A stretch of 64,000 bases of DNA from Luteimonas sp. RC10. Lineage in GTDB: Bacteria > Pseudomonadota > Gammaproteobacteria > Xanthomonadales > Xanthomonadaceae. This document shows positions 46,753 to 58,260 of the stretch, piece by piece. The stretch's first letter is position 1. The number at the start of each line of letters is the position of its first letter. The notes under the pieces were generated by a model. The model did not search any database. It saw only the letters and a list, made by a program, of their open reading frames with translations, and was not told the DNA's origin. The DNA is taken from positions 434,001 to 498,000 of the forward strand of contig NZ_JACHYJ010000002.1 of assembly GCF_014192745.1 (NCBI RefSeq), in the 5' to 3' direction. The position numbers and the translations under genes are program-made.

Positions 46753-47354
46753 CGCAAGGCCTCGCGTTGCGCGACCGAATGCGGCGAGACCGGCCAGCCT
46801 TCGAGCAGCAGATCGGTATCCTCGTAGCGGAACGCCGGCGCGCCGAGCGCCTGCGCGATCGCGGCGTGGACCTGGCGGCCGTGCTGCGGCGCCTCGTCGA
46901 AGGGGTGCAGCCAGTGACAGGCGACGAAGACCCCCGCCTCCCGCAGGCTCGCCGGCAACCGGGTCAGCAACGTGTCGAGCGCATCGGGTGCGAGGTAATA
47001 GCCGACCTCGCTGAGCACGATCAGATCGAACGTGTCCTTCGGCCACTGTTGTGGATGGCGCATGGCCTCGACGTGCACGCCGGCGCAGGCGGCGGTGCGC
47101 GCGCGCGCCAGCTCGACCGCGCGTGGATCGAGATCGGTCGCGAGCACGCTGCGGCAACGCTCTGCGAGCGCGGCGGTGAGTTCGCCGTTGGAGCAGCCGA
47201 TCTCCCAACCGGCGTCGTAGGTCTCCGCCGGCAGGCTGGCCAGCAACAGCGCACGTTTGCGCGCCTCGTACCAGCGGTGCCGATAGCCGAACGGATCGTC
47301 GTCCGCATACAGCGCATGGAAGTAGTCGGGCGAAGTGGAGACGACAGCATTCAT
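46749..47354 (-). CDS. NodS-like SAM-dependent methyltransferase
   Basis: Class I methyltransferase of 201 residues. Motif I (WEIGCSNGELTAAL), acidic end of strand 2 (LATDLDPRAVELAR), and motif IV (FDLIVLSEVGYYL) are intact. The pattern RHRWYEARKRALLLASLP upstream and the ACHWLHPF region match the NodS branch, which N-methylates deacetylated amino sugars in Nod factors. It follows a PIG-L deacetylase (ATGA overlap), which in the Nod pathway would be the prior step. Confidence 0.87.
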   Translation of the reverse strand: MNAVVSTSPDYFHALYADDDPFGYRHRWYEARKRALLLASLPAETYDAGWEIGCSNGELTAALAERCRSVLATDLDPRAVELARARTAACAGVHVEAMRHPQQWPKDTFDLIVLSEVGYYLAPDALDTLLTRLPASLREAGVFVACHWLHPFDEAPQHGRQVHAAIAQALGAPAFRYEDTDLLLEGWPVSPHSVAQREALR

Positions 47355-48124
47355 GGCAGCAGGACCTCGAAGTCGCGCGAGAAACGCGCGATCACATGCG
47401 GCGGCAGGATCGGCGTGGCATGCGCGCCGGCGCGCTGCGAGACGAAGCAGTCCAGGGCGCGGCCTTTCGTGGCAACGGCCTGCGCAGACAGTTGGACGGC
47501 GTAGGCATCGGCGAACGGCGGCGACGACGCGGCCGGATCCAGCCAGTGCCAGCCCCAGACGGGAAACTCCTGCAGCGACGCCCCGATCCGGCCTACGGCG
47601 TCGGCGGTCGCACGCGCCGTCGCCTCGTGGTCGGGATGTCCGTCGTGCCGCCAAGTGGTCAGTACCCGGTCGCCCACGCGCAGTTCACCCGCAATCCGCG
47701 CGACCAGGGCCGATTCGCCAGCGCCGACCCGGCCGTCGCCCAGATCCAGTGTCGCGACCGTCGCCGGCACCTCGCCGCTCAATGCATCCAGCGCCGCCCG
47801 AAGCTCGGCGCGCCGCACGGCCCGCGTGTGCGCTGGCGGCCAGTGAGGATCGTCCGCGTAACAGGCCTCCCCGTCGGTCACCGAGACCACGTGCACCGGC
47901 AGTCCGCGCACCCCGGCCTCGGCCATCAGGCCGCCGCAGCCAAGCACCTCGTCGTCGGGATGCGGCGACACCACGACCAAGCGCGCAACGCCGTCCAACC
48001 AGGCGTCGGCAGTCATGCGCGGCAGCGCCTGCAGCCAGGCCGACGCGCGCCAGGCGCCCTCGTGCTGGCCGTCGCCGATGATGGTCGGCGGCGCAGGGCC
48101 CCGTCCCTCGGCTACAGCGTCCAA
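47351..48124 (-). CDS. PIG-L family deacetylase
   Basis: Zinc-dependent N-deacetylase (GlcNAc-type substrates), 257 residues from a TTG at 48124. Zinc motif VVSPHPDDEVLGCGG and second site WRHDGHPDHEATAR. The first 50 residues contain PPTIIGDGQHEGAW, which resembles related proteins and favours TTG 48124 (AGGAGG ribosome site 5 bases upstream) over ATG 48016. The TTG start overlaps the acyl-CoA dehydrogenase gene end by 13 bases. Confidence 0.87.
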   Translation of the reverse strand: MDAVAEGRGPAPPTIIGDGQHEGAWRASAWLQALPRMTADAWLDGVARLVVVSPHPDDEVLGCGGLMAEAGVRGLPVHVVSVTDGEACYADDPHWPPAHTRAVRRAELRAALDALSGEVPATVATLDLGDGRVGAGESALVARIAGELRVGDRVLTTWRHDGHPDHEATARATADAVGRIGASLQEFPVWGWHWLDPAASSPPFADAYAVQLSAQAVATKGRALDCFVSQRAGAHATPILPPHVIARFSRDFEVLLP

Positions 48125-49128
48125 GCCGCCTCCTGTCGTGACACCGCCTCGCCCAGCGCCGTCCAATCGCGCTCGGCATGGCTCTGCCGGATGAACGTGG
48201 TGAGGTCCGCGCAGCGTCGCGCGTGGTCGAGATCCTCGCACAAGGGGCCCGGTCCCAGCGCGCGGCCGACGCGGTCCACGACCTCGGTCGCCACGCGCTC
48301 GAGCAGCGAGCGCACCCGGATCACCGCCGCGGTGTGCGGCGCGGCGGGCGCGGTGTCGATCAACATCGCGGTCTCGCGCAGCATCGCGGCCGCGGCCGAC
48401 AAGGCGATGTCGATCGCGCCCAGATGCGCGGCCGCATGCGCATCGGTGGCGATGCGCGGATGGGTCCGCAGTCGTTCCGCAATCGCGGCGGCCGCGCCGA
48501 ACCAGCACGCGGCGATGCCCGCACCGCCATGCCAGAAGCCCGGCCGCGCCAGATAGGCGCCAGGCGCGCCCACCCGGGTCGCGCGCGCACCGTCGAAGGC
48601 CACGCGCCCACTATGGACGCGCCCCATGCCGATCGCATGCCAGCCGCCGCGCAGGCGCTCGACACCGGGCTGACGCAAGGCGACGCGCACGAGTACGCGC
48701 GCATCGCCTTCGTGCGCGGTGACCAGCGCGGCGTCAACCAGGTCGGCGCCCGAGCACCAGGCCTTGATCCCATCCAGGCGTCCCTCGGCGCCGTCCTGCG
48801 CGACGAACTGCACGCGCGCATCCGGAGGCTCGGCGGCCCACACCGCGAACAGCTGATCCACTGGTGGCGGTTCGGCATCGAGCTCGGCGAGAACCGCCAA
48901 TGCGTCGTAATGCGCCTCCATCACCTTGACCACGCACAGATCGTCGGCGGCGATCCCGGCCAATGCGCGCCAGCGTTCGAGCGTGGCACCGCCCCCAGGA
49001 AGCGGCAATGCAGGCCGCTGCGCCAGACAGGCGCGGGCATCGGCCTGCAGCGGCGTCGTGGCGGCCGAGATGCGGCCGCGCCCGGACGCGGCGGACGACG
49101 ACGACGGGGACATGGCGGACAGAGACAT
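48112..49128 (-). CDS. acyl-CoA dehydrogenase-like protein
   Basis: Protein of 338 residues resembling flavin acyl-CoA dehydrogenases in the middle and C-terminal parts (GRLDGIKAWCSGADLVDAALV, GMGRVHSGRVAFD, HLGAIDIALSAAAAMLRE). It is short for the family and lacks an obvious catalytic Glu, so it may have changed function. First gene of the operon acyl-CoA dehydrogenase, PIG-L deacetylase, methyltransferase, glycosyltransferase, SemiSWEET. Start ATG 49128 leads into an Ala/Ser-rich stretch; ATG 49113 is also possible. Confidence 0.75.
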   Translation of the reverse strand: MSLSAMSPSSSSAASGRGRISAATTPLQADARACLAQRPALPLPGGGATLERWRALAGIAADDLCVVKVMEAHYDALAVLAELDAEPPPVDQLFAVWAAEPPDARVQFVAQDGAEGRLDGIKAWCSGADLVDAALVTAHEGDARVLVRVALRQPGVERLRGGWHAIGMGRVHSGRVAFDGARATRVGAPGAYLARPGFWHGGAGIAACWFGAAAAIAERLRTHPRIATDAHAAAHLGAIDIALSAAAAMLRETAMLIDTAPAAPHTAAVIRVRSLLERVATEVVDRVGRALGPGPLCEDLDHARRCADLTTFIRQSHAERDWTALGEAVSRQEAAWTL

Positions 49129-49229
49129 GGTGTCGGTTCAGGTCAAAGCGAGGAAATGCGCGACGATGCCGCGCGGCCCGCCGCCACGACGCCGGCGGAC
49201 CGTTGTCACAGCGGCGCAGGACGCAGACT

Positions 49230-51623
<2,394 letters not shown>

Positions 51624-51767
51624 CTGGGTGCTGCTCCTGGACGCCGGGGATCGAATCTCCGCACGCTAGAGCGACCGATGTGCGGGCGCCGTGCACATGC
51701 CGCGGTGCACCACGACCGACCACGCCAGTTGTGCGTACCCGCGGCGCCGGCCCGGCGACCCTCCGGG

Positions 51768-54707
51768 TCACTGCGCCCGGGCGAGCAGCGCGAGCGCGGC
51801 CTCCAGCGGCTGCGGCCGTCCGAAGTGGTAGCCCTGCGCCTGATCGCAGCCGTGGGCCGTCAGCCAGTCGCGCTGCGCCGCGTCCTCCACCCCCTCTGCG
51901 ATGACCGACAGGCCCAGACCGTGGCCCAGATCGATCAGCGCCCGGCAGATGGCGGCGCTGCGCACGTCGTCGACGACGTCACGAACGAAGGCGCGGTCGA
52001 TCTTCAGCGAATCGAGCGGCAGCTCGCGCAGGTAAGCCATGCTGGAAAAGCCGGTGCCGAAATCGTCGATCGACAGGCAGACCCCCTCGTCGCGCAACCG
52101 GCCCATCTGCGCGCGGACCGCGTCGGGATCGCGCAGCAGCACGCTCTCGGTCAGTTCGAGGTGCAGCGCACCCCGGCGCAGCGCCTGTGTCTGGCGCAGG
52201 GCACGGATCGCATCGATCGGCAATCCGGCTTCGAACTGCACCGCCGACACATTCACCGCGATCGCCACATCCGATCCGGCATCCGACAGCCGCCGGCTCG
52301 CGCGCGCCGCCTCCTCGATCACCCACGCGCCGATCGGCACGATCAGACCCGATTCCTCGCACAACGGCACAAACTGCGCCGGCGGCACGAAGCTGCCATC
52401 GTCCTGACGCCAGCGCAGCAATGCCTCGAACGCCACCACCGCACCGTCGCGCAAGCGATGGATCGGTTGATAGAACAGTTCGAACTGGCGCTGGTCGAAG
52501 GCCTTGCGCAGGCGCCGCACCAGCGCCAGACGCTCGGCCGCCTGCGCGGCCATGGCGTCGTCGTAGCGCACAACCGCGATGCGCTCGCGCCGGGCCTGCA
52601 GCGCTGCAAGCGCGGCGTGCGCGATGACGTGCTCGGCGCCGCCGTCCTCGCACGGCCCGTCGGCCAGCCCGATCCAGGCCTCGAGCGGGAACATGCCGCC
52701 GTCGGCTTCCACCGGCGATTGGCTGGCTGCCATCAGATCCTCGACCAGCGCCGGCAGGTCCGCAGGATCGAAGGCGGCAATGGCAAAGGTCTCGGGCGGT
52801 GCGTGGCCGCCAAGCCCATAGCGCTCGGCGATCCGCACAAAACGGGCGGCCGCTTCGCGCAGCACCGCCTCGCCGGTCCGACGTCCCAGGGTGGGCGCGA
52901 TCAGCTCCAGGTCGCGCAGTTGCACATAGGCAACCGCGAACCCGGTGCAGGGGCGTACCGCGCACTGCGCATCGAGCTGCTCGGCCAGCGAGGTGAGTGT
53001 CAACATGCCCGTCGCCTGGTCGTGACTGGCGCGCCAGGCAAGCTCGCGCTCGTAGGTCAACCGCGCGCCGATATCCTCGGCCAGCACCAGCCGCGCGCCG
53101 CCGCCGTCGATCTCGATGTCGCGGGCGTGGACACGGGCGTCGATCCGGCGTCCGTCCTGGGTGACCAGCGTCCAGGTCCGCTCGCTGCTGCCCTCGCCGT
53201 GACGCAGGATCACGTCGGTACCGGCATCGCGATCCTCGGGCGCGAGCAGGTCGGTGACCCGCATGCCGACGAACGTCTCGTGGCTGTAGCCATACACCTC
53301 AATCGCCGCCTCGTTGACCGCGAGCACGTCCAGCGTGCGCACGTCGTAGAGCCAGGCCGGCAGCGGATTGCGCTCGAACAGCTGGCGGAACTGCATCTCC
53401 GCACGTTCGATCCGCATTTGCGCATCACGCCGCTCGGTGATGTCGATCACCGTCCCGGTCATCACCTCGCGACCGCCGTCGGACACGGTCGCCCCGCTGC
53501 CCTTGAGCCAGCGGATGCGCCCGTCGGGCAGCACGACCCGATACTCCTGCTCGTAGGGCTCGCGCCTGCGGCGCAGATCGCTGAACTGCTCGAAGCTCCG
53601 CGCACGGTCGTCGGGATGCATGCGCGCGAAGAATGCGTCGAGGGCAATGGTGCCGCCTTCGGGCACCAGGCCGAACAACGCCGCCATCTCATCGGTGACG
53701 CGCACCCGGTCGTCGCCGGCCTCGAGCCGCCACACACCGATCTGCGAGGCCAACTGCGCCTGGCGCAACCAGCGGGTCTGGGTCTCGATCTCGGCCAGCA
53801 GACCGGCCTGGGCGCGTTCGTTGGCGCGCAACCGGGCCAACACCGCGGCCAGTGCAATCCAATACGCCGCCACCAGCGCCAAGGCCGTCCCGACGTAGAC
53901 GCGCCAGGGCGCCAGCACCTCGCGCACGCTCAGCCCGCCACTGACCACGAGCGGGTAGTCGCTGGTCCGGCTGAACCCCATCGCCCGTTCGATTCGGTCG
54001 AGTTGGCTGACCCGCAGGACGTTGAAGCGTGCACCACGCAACGCAGCCGGGACGGGCAGTTCGACCTGACGGCCGACCTGGGACGGCCCACGGCCGAAAC
54101 GCGACACCACGCGGCCATCATGGGTATAGATCGCGATGCTGCCGAAGCGGCCGACATCGAAGCCTTCGGTCATCGCGTCGAATTCCCGAGTCAGCAGCGT
54201 GGCGACCAACCAACGACCGTGGCCATCGGGAAACGCCAGCGGCAGTTCCCAGCCGGCATCGCCGCGCTGCAGCGCGCCCACGCGAAGCGCCGTCGCCCCG
54301 GACGTCGCCGTCCTCCAGACCGGTGACTCGGGCGCATCGGGCCCTGCCGACAGCGCGCGCCCCTGGGGGTCGTAGAGCACGATCGAGGCGAGTTCGGCGT
54401 GGCGGGCGACGACCCCGGCAATCGCCTCCTGTACAAGCGCTGGCACCGGTTCGTCGTCGATTTCGGCCGCGATCCCGCCCAGGGCGCGCTCGATATTGCG
54501 CAGTTCCAGATGCAGCAAGCGGTCCACGCCGGTCGCCATCGTCAGGCTCTGGCGGTCGGCGGCCTGCATGCGCGTCTGCCGGTCGAGCAGCAACAGCACG
54601 ATCAGACCAACACTCATGGCCACCCCGAGGGCAATCCCGATCGCACGTACGGTCGCCGCCGATCTGCCGCGCCCGCCTTCCCCCCCCATGGCCTGCTCCC
54701 TCGGCAT
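51768..54707 (-). CDS. membrane-bound PAS-PAS-degenerate GGDEF-EAL cyclic-di-GMP phosphodiesterase
   Basis: Sensor protein of 979 residues. Membrane helices near 20-41 and around 290 enclose a periplasmic Cache-like sensor (RNIERALGGIAAEIDDEP, YDPQGRALSAGPD). Two PAS domains follow (about 330-450 and 455-570), then a GGDEF domain whose signature is replaced by GLGGHAPPETFA, so it should not make cyclic-di-GMP, and an intact EAL domain (AFEALLRWR, LTESVLLRD, DDFGTGFSS, KIDRAFVRDV, AEGVED). Expected to hydrolyse cyclic-di-GMP. ATG 54707 has GGGGAG 7 bases upstream; ATG 54689 is the alternative. Confidence 0.92.
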   Translation of the reverse strand: MPREQAMGGEGGRGRSAATVRAIGIALGVAMSVGLIVLLLLDRQTRMQAADRQSLTMATGVDRLLHLELRNIERALGGIAAEIDDEPVPALVQEAIAGVVARHAELASIVLYDPQGRALSAGPDAPESPVWRTATSGATALRVGALQRGDAGWELPLAFPDGHGRWLVATLLTREFDAMTEGFDVGRFGSIAIYTHDGRVVSRFGRGPSQVGRQVELPVPAALRGARFNVLRVSQLDRIERAMGFSRTSDYPLVVSGGLSVREVLAPWRVYVGTALALVAAYWIALAAVLARLRANERAQAGLLAEIETQTRWLRQAQLASQIGVWRLEAGDDRVRVTDEMAALFGLVPEGGTIALDAFFARMHPDDRARSFEQFSDLRRRREPYEQEYRVVLPDGRIRWLKGSGATVSDGGREVMTGTVIDITERRDAQMRIERAEMQFRQLFERNPLPAWLYDVRTLDVLAVNEAAIEVYGYSHETFVGMRVTDLLAPEDRDAGTDVILRHGEGSSERTWTLVTQDGRRIDARVHARDIEIDGGGARLVLAEDIGARLTYERELAWRASHDQATGMLTLTSLAEQLDAQCAVRPCTGFAVAYVQLRDLELIAPTLGRRTGEAVLREAAARFVRIAERYGLGGHAPPETFAIAAFDPADLPALVEDLMAASQSPVEADGGMFPLEAWIGLADGPCEDGGAEHVIAHAALAALQARRERIAVVRYDDAMAAQAAERLALVRRLRKAFDQRQFELFYQPIHRLRDGAVVAFEALLRWRQDDGSFVPPAQFVPLCEESGLIVPIGAWVIEEAARASRRLSDAGSDVAIAVNVSAVQFEAGLPIDAIRALRQTQALRRGALHLELTESVLLRDPDAVRAQMGRLRDEGVCLSIDDFGTGFSSMAYLRELPLDSLKIDRAFVRDVVDDVRSAAICRALIDLGHGLGLSVIAEGVEDAAQRDWLTAHGCDQAQGYHFGRPQPLEAALALLARAQ

Positions 54708-54933
54708 CCTGGCTCCCCTGGCCTGGCCACGCGCTGTGCGGCATCCGACGGCAGTGACCATCACTGTGCCGCAGCCATTGACAATACTGAAGATGGACAC
54801 AGGCGCAGCGTGCGCTGTGTCACGCTCTTCGATACACAAAGCTACGCCCTGCGACACCCGCGGACAAGCGATTCACACCTTGCTCGCATGCCGGCTGGCC
54901 ACCATGGCAGCCCCGCCTTTGAGGAGCGCTGCC

Positions 54934-55197
54934 ATGTCGCGCAAACCCGATGCCGGCTCGGATGCCCATCCCGACCAGCCACAGCAGGCCGACAATGTCG
55001 CGGTCAATGATCGGATCGCCGCCCGCGGCGCCGATTACGCGCACGACAACAACCCATCGGCCGAGGGCAACGACCCTGCGCTGACCACCGGCCCGACATT
55101 CGTCCGCCGGGTCAAGGCCGACGGCACTGTCGAAGCAGCATCGCCGGACGCCGACCGACAAGCCTCCGATAGCGACAGCGACGCGACGCCCGACTGA
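54934..55197 (+). CDS. small acidic hydrophilic protein of unknown function
   Basis: Protein of 87 residues without hydrophobic segments, rich in Asp, Ala and Pro (SRKPDAGSDAHPDQPQQADN, DSDSDATPD). No family recognised; probably intrinsically disordered. ATG 54934 has a GAGGAG ribosome site 8 bases upstream, which supports real translation. A 13-bp hairpin follows it. Divergent from the phosphodiesterase gene; the intergenic gap has a TTGACA at 54778-54783 and an imperfect hairpin at 54796-54821. Confidence 0.55.
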   Translation: MSRKPDAGSDAHPDQPQQADNVAVNDRIAARGADYAHDNNPSAEGNDPALTTGPTFVRRVKADGTVEAASPDADRQASDSDSDATPD

Positions 55198-55211
55198 GCG
55201 GGCCCTTGCGC

Positions 55212-55240
55212 GGCCGTGCGATGCCACGCATCGCGCGGCC
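55212..55240 (+). terminator. 13-bp hairpin after the small acidic gene
   Basis: Stem GGCCGTGCGATGC / GCATCGCGCGGCC (one G-U pair) with a 3-base loop, 15 bases past the stop codon. No T-run follows. In a convergent gap, so it may serve both directions. Confidence 0.55.
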
Positions 55241-55336
55241 CGTCGCGTCCGGAACGAACGAGCACCCGCGCCGCGCCGCGACGCTGATCTCGACGCCGGG
55301 CCGACCGGCCGCCTGACATGCGCGGTCGTCTCCCCT

Positions 55337-55837
55337 TCAGTCCTGCTTGCGGGTGCGTGCGGCCTTCTTGGCGGCCGCCTTGCGACCGGCGGCCCCCTTG
55401 GTCTTGGCCGCCTTCTTCGCTGCCGCAGAGCGGTCGGCTGCGGTGCGCTTGGTCGCTGCCTTCTTGGCCTGGGCCGAGAGCGCTTTCTTGCCAGCGACCT
55501 TCTTGGCCGGCGTCTTCTTGCTTGCGGTCTTGAGGGCCTGCTTGGCGCCGCGCGAGCGGGCCGCGGAAGGCTTCTTGGTGGTGCCAGCCTTCTCCGAGTC
55601 CTGGGCGGCCTTCTTCTTGGTCGCCTTGGATGCGGTTTTGCCCGGTTTGGCATCGACACCCGCACGCCGCGCCTTCGACAGGCCGATCGCGATCGCCTGC
55701 TTGGTGGACTTGGCGCCATGCTTGCCCTCGCGGACGTGCTCGATCTCCTCGCGCACGAACTCGCCGGCCTGGGTGCTGGCGGACTTGCCCTCGCGCTTGG
55801 CTTTCGCGGCACGGGCGGTCGTCTTCTTCTCCGGCAT
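55337..55837 (-). CDS. histone H1-like Lys/Ala-rich protein with KGG-like head
   Basis: Protein of 166 residues. The N-terminal 60 residues are ordered-looking (REGKSASTQAGEFVREEIEH, VREGKHGAKSTKQAIAIGLS), a DUF6496-like motif often found near histone-like tails. From about residue 62 it is almost entirely Lys, Ala, Arg, Thr and Ser in H1-like repeats (KKTPAKKVAGKKALSAQAKK). Probably binds DNA or RNA non-specifically. ATG 55837 fits the family start; an upstream in-frame ATG at 55894 reads through the promoter region. Confidence 0.8.
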   Translation of the reverse strand: MPEKKTTARAAKAKREGKSASTQAGEFVREEIEHVREGKHGAKSTKQAIAIGLSKARRAGVDAKPGKTASKATKKKAAQDSEKAGTTKKPSAARSRGAKQALKTASKKTPAKKVAGKKALSAQAKKAATKRTAADRSAAAKKAAKTKGAAGRKAAAKKAARTRKQD

Positions 55838-56008
55838 GGCACGCTCTCTTCGATGGACAAGGGCTGCGATTAGCAAGCCGTCGATCAAGGGCATGCGAAC
55901 ACCCCCCGCTGTTTCGCTCCGCCCTGCGCGAAAAATGCGACACGCCAGGGAAGCGCGAATGGCGTCGATCTTCTAGAATTCATGCGCCCCCAATCTCCGG
56001 AGTTCGCC

Positions 56009-56734
56009 ATGACCTCACCGCTCGCCTATCGCCGCGTCCTGCTCAAGCTGTCCGGCGAGGCGTTGATGGGGGACGAGGACTACGGCATCGATCCGAAGGT
56101 GATCGGCCGGCTGGCCGAAGAGGTCATCGAGGCGCAGAAGGCCGGTGCCGAACTCGGCCTGGTCATCGGGGGCGGCAATATTTTCCGCGGCGCCGGACTG
56201 GCCGCCGGCGGTATGGACCGGGTGACCGGCGACCAGATGGGCATGCTGGCCACGGTCATCAATGCGCTGGCGATGCAGGATGCGCTGGAAAAGCGCGGCG
56301 CGCGCGTACGGGTGATGAGCGCGATCAAGATCAACGACGTCTGCGAGGACTACATCCGCCGTCGCGCGATCCGCCACCTGGAAAAGGGCCGGATCGGCAT
56401 CTTCGCCGCCGGCGTCGGCACGCCGTTCTTCACCACCGACTCGGGGGCTGCGCTGCGTGCGATCGAGATCGGCGCCGACCTGCTGCTCAAGGCGACCAAG
56501 GTCGACGGTGTCTACGACGCCGACCCCAAGAAGGTGCCCGGCGCCAAACGCTACGACCGCCTGACCTACGACGAGGTGCTGGGTCAGGGCCTGGAGGTCA
56601 TGGACACCGCGGCCTTTGCGCTGGCCCGCGATTCCGACCTGCCGCTGCGCATCTTCGACATGGGTCAGCCCGGCGTGCTGCTGCGGATCCTGCGTGGCGA
56701 GCCGATCGGCACGCTGGTCCAGGGACGCGGCTGA
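56009..56734 (+). CDS. pyrH: UMP kinase
   Basis: Phosphorylates UMP to UDP, feeding pyrimidine nucleotide synthesis; essential. 241 residues with [47 protein letters not shown] and [15 protein letters not shown] 56009 has GGAG 6 bases upstream and is preferred to ATG 55982. tsf and rpsB, usual upstream neighbours, are absent; instead an unrelated H1-like gene lies on the other strand. Confidence 0.97.
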   Translation: MTSPLAYRRVLLKLSGEALMGDEDYGIDPKVIGRLAEEVIEAQKAGAELGLVIGGGNIFRGAGLAAGGMDRVTGDQMGMLATVINALAMQDALEKRGARVRVMSAIKINDVCEDYIRRRAIRHLEKGRIGIFAAGVGTPFFTTDSGAALRAIEIGADLLLKATKVDGVYDADPKKVPGAKRYDRLTYDEVLGQGLEVMDTAAFALARDSDLPLRIFDMGQPGVLLRILRGEPIGTLVQGRG

Positions 56735-56785
56735 ACCTGCCGGCCGACACGGGGCACCCGCCGCCCCGCGCCCGTCCCGGCCGCT

Positions 56786-56791
56786 TATAAT
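56786..56791 (+). promoter_or_regulatory. possible -10 element of frr
   Basis: Perfect TATAAT 33 bases before the frr start. No recognisable -35; frr may also be co-transcribed with pyrH (89-base gap with a weak 6-bp hairpin). Confidence 0.35.
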
Positions 56792-56823
56792 CCCCCGATT
56801 CAGCACACGGACCGGGGGCGCGC

Positions 56824-57381
56824 ATGCTCAACGACATCAAGAAAGACACCCAGACCCGCATGGCCAAGAGCGTCGAGGCCCTGCGCCACGCCCTGGTCAA
56901 GGTCCGCACCGGCCGCGCCTCGACTGCCCTGGTCGACCACCTGAAGGTCAACTACTACGGTTCGGACATGCCGCTGACGCAGGTCGCCAGCGTCACCGTG
57001 ACCGATGCCCGCTCGCTGACGATCACCCCCTGGGAAAAGCAGATGGTGGGCGCGGTGGAGAAGGCGATCCTGGGCTCCGATCTTGGCCTGACCCCGAACA
57101 CCGCCGGCACCACGATCCGCCTCAATATCCCGGCGCTGACCGAAGAACGTCGCCGCGACCTGACCAAGGTCGTCCATGGCGAGGGCGAGGACGCCAAGGT
57201 CGCGATCCGTAACATCCGCCGCGATGCCAACCAGCAGGTCAAGGAACTGCTGAAGGAAAAGCTCGTCTCCGAGGATGACGTGCGCCGCAGCGAGGACGAG
57301 ATCCAGAAGATCACCGACAAGGCGATCAAGGACGTCGACGACGTGGTCAAGGCCAAGGAACAGGAACTGATGGCGGTCTGA
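56824..57381 (+). CDS. frr: ribosome recycling factor
   Basis: Splits post-termination ribosomes with EF-G. 185 residues, standard length: KVRTGRASTALVDHLKVNYYG, LTPNTAGTTIRLNIPALTEERR, VAIRNIRRDANQQVKEL. Follows pyrH in the common order. The start gives MLNDIKKDTQTRMAKS. Confidence 0.97.
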   Translation: MLNDIKKDTQTRMAKSVEALRHALVKVRTGRASTALVDHLKVNYYGSDMPLTQVASVTVTDARSLTITPWEKQMVGAVEKAILGSDLGLTPNTAGTTIRLNIPALTEERRRDLTKVVHGEGEDAKVAIRNIRRDANQQVKELLKEKLVSEDDVRRSEDEIQKITDKAIKDVDDVVKAKEQELMAV

Positions 57382-57390
57382 GGGCCGGTG

Positions 57391-58260
57391 ATGGGTGACC
57401 CGCCCGTCGTGATTGGTCAAAAGCCAGAACCAGAGCCAGAGGCCATTCCCTTGTCCGACCCCTCGATTCCGCAGGATTCCGCCGTTCCCCATCGCCCATC
57501 TTCCCTCCCCCACCCCGGCGATGTGCCGCGGCATATCGCTGTCATCATGGACGGCAACGGCCGCTGGGCGGCCCGCCGACGGCGGCCGCGGGCGATCGGT
57601 CACCGCGCCGGCGCGCGGACGGTCAACCTGTGCATCGACTTCTGCCTGGCGCGCGGCGTCGAGGCGTTGACCCTGTTCGCGTTCTCCAGCGAGAACTGGG
57701 GGCGGCCCGAGGACGAGGTCGGGGCGCTGATGAAGCTGTTCCTCGGCGCGCTCGATCGCGAGGTCGGCGAGTTGCACCGCCGTGGCGTGCGGCTGCGCTT
57801 CATCGGCGAGCGCGCGCGCTTTGGCGAGGCGCTGGGCGCGCGCATGGCCGCAGCCGAAGCGCAGACCGCCGGCAATACCCGGCTCTCGCTCAATGTCGCG
57901 GCCAGCTACGGCGGCCGGCAGGACATCGCGATGGCGGCGCGTGCATTGGCCCAGGACGTGGCCGCGGGCCGTCTGCGCCCCGAAGACATCGACGAGGCGG
58001 CGGTCGGCGCGCGGGTCGCCCTGGCCGATCTGCCGGCGCCGGACCTGTTCATCCGCACCGGTGGCGACCTGCGCATCAGCAATTTCCTGCTATGGCAACT
58101 GGCCTATACCGAGCTGTGGTTCACGCCGACCCTGTGGCCCGAACTGGGCGTGGCGGAACTCGAGCAGGCCCTGGCCGCCTACGGGGCGCGCGAGCGCCGA
58201 TTCGGCCTCACCGGCGAGCAGATCGCCGCGATCGCGCCACCCAAGGAGAGCATCGAATGA
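57391..58260 (+). CDS. uppS: undecaprenyl diphosphate synthase (di-trans,poly-cis)
   Basis: Builds C55 undecaprenyl diphosphate from farnesyl diphosphate and IPP; lipid carrier for peptidoglycan and O-antigen. 289 residues with the catalytic Asp (HIAVIMDGNGRWA, Asp54) and TLFAFSSENWGRP, RTGGDLRISNFLLWQLAYTE. About 40 N-terminal residues (PEPEPEAIPLSDPSIPQDSA) are unlike the family and look like translated low-complexity DNA; GTG 57388 would add one residue, while TTG 57451 is a possible shorter start. Overlaps cdsA (ATGA). Confidence 0.94.
   Translation: MGDPPVVIGQKPEPEPEAIPLSDPSIPQDSAVPHRPSSLPHPGDVPRHIAVIMDGNGRWAARRRRPRAIGHRAGARTVNLCIDFCLARGVEALTLFAFSSENWGRPEDEVGALMKLFLGALDREVGELHRRGVRLRFIGERARFGEALGARMAAAEAQTAGNTRLSLNVAASYGGRQDIAMAARALAQDVAAGRLRPEDIDEAAVGARVALADLPAPDLFIRTGGDLRISNFLLWQLAYTELWFTPTLWPELGVAELEQALAAYGARERRFGLTGEQIAAIAPPKESIE

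Noticed and set aside
54796-54821. Hairpin GACACAGGCGCA / TGCGCTGTGTC as an operator
   Set aside because: Has a bulge and no regulator context; kept only as a note in the neighbouring gene entry.
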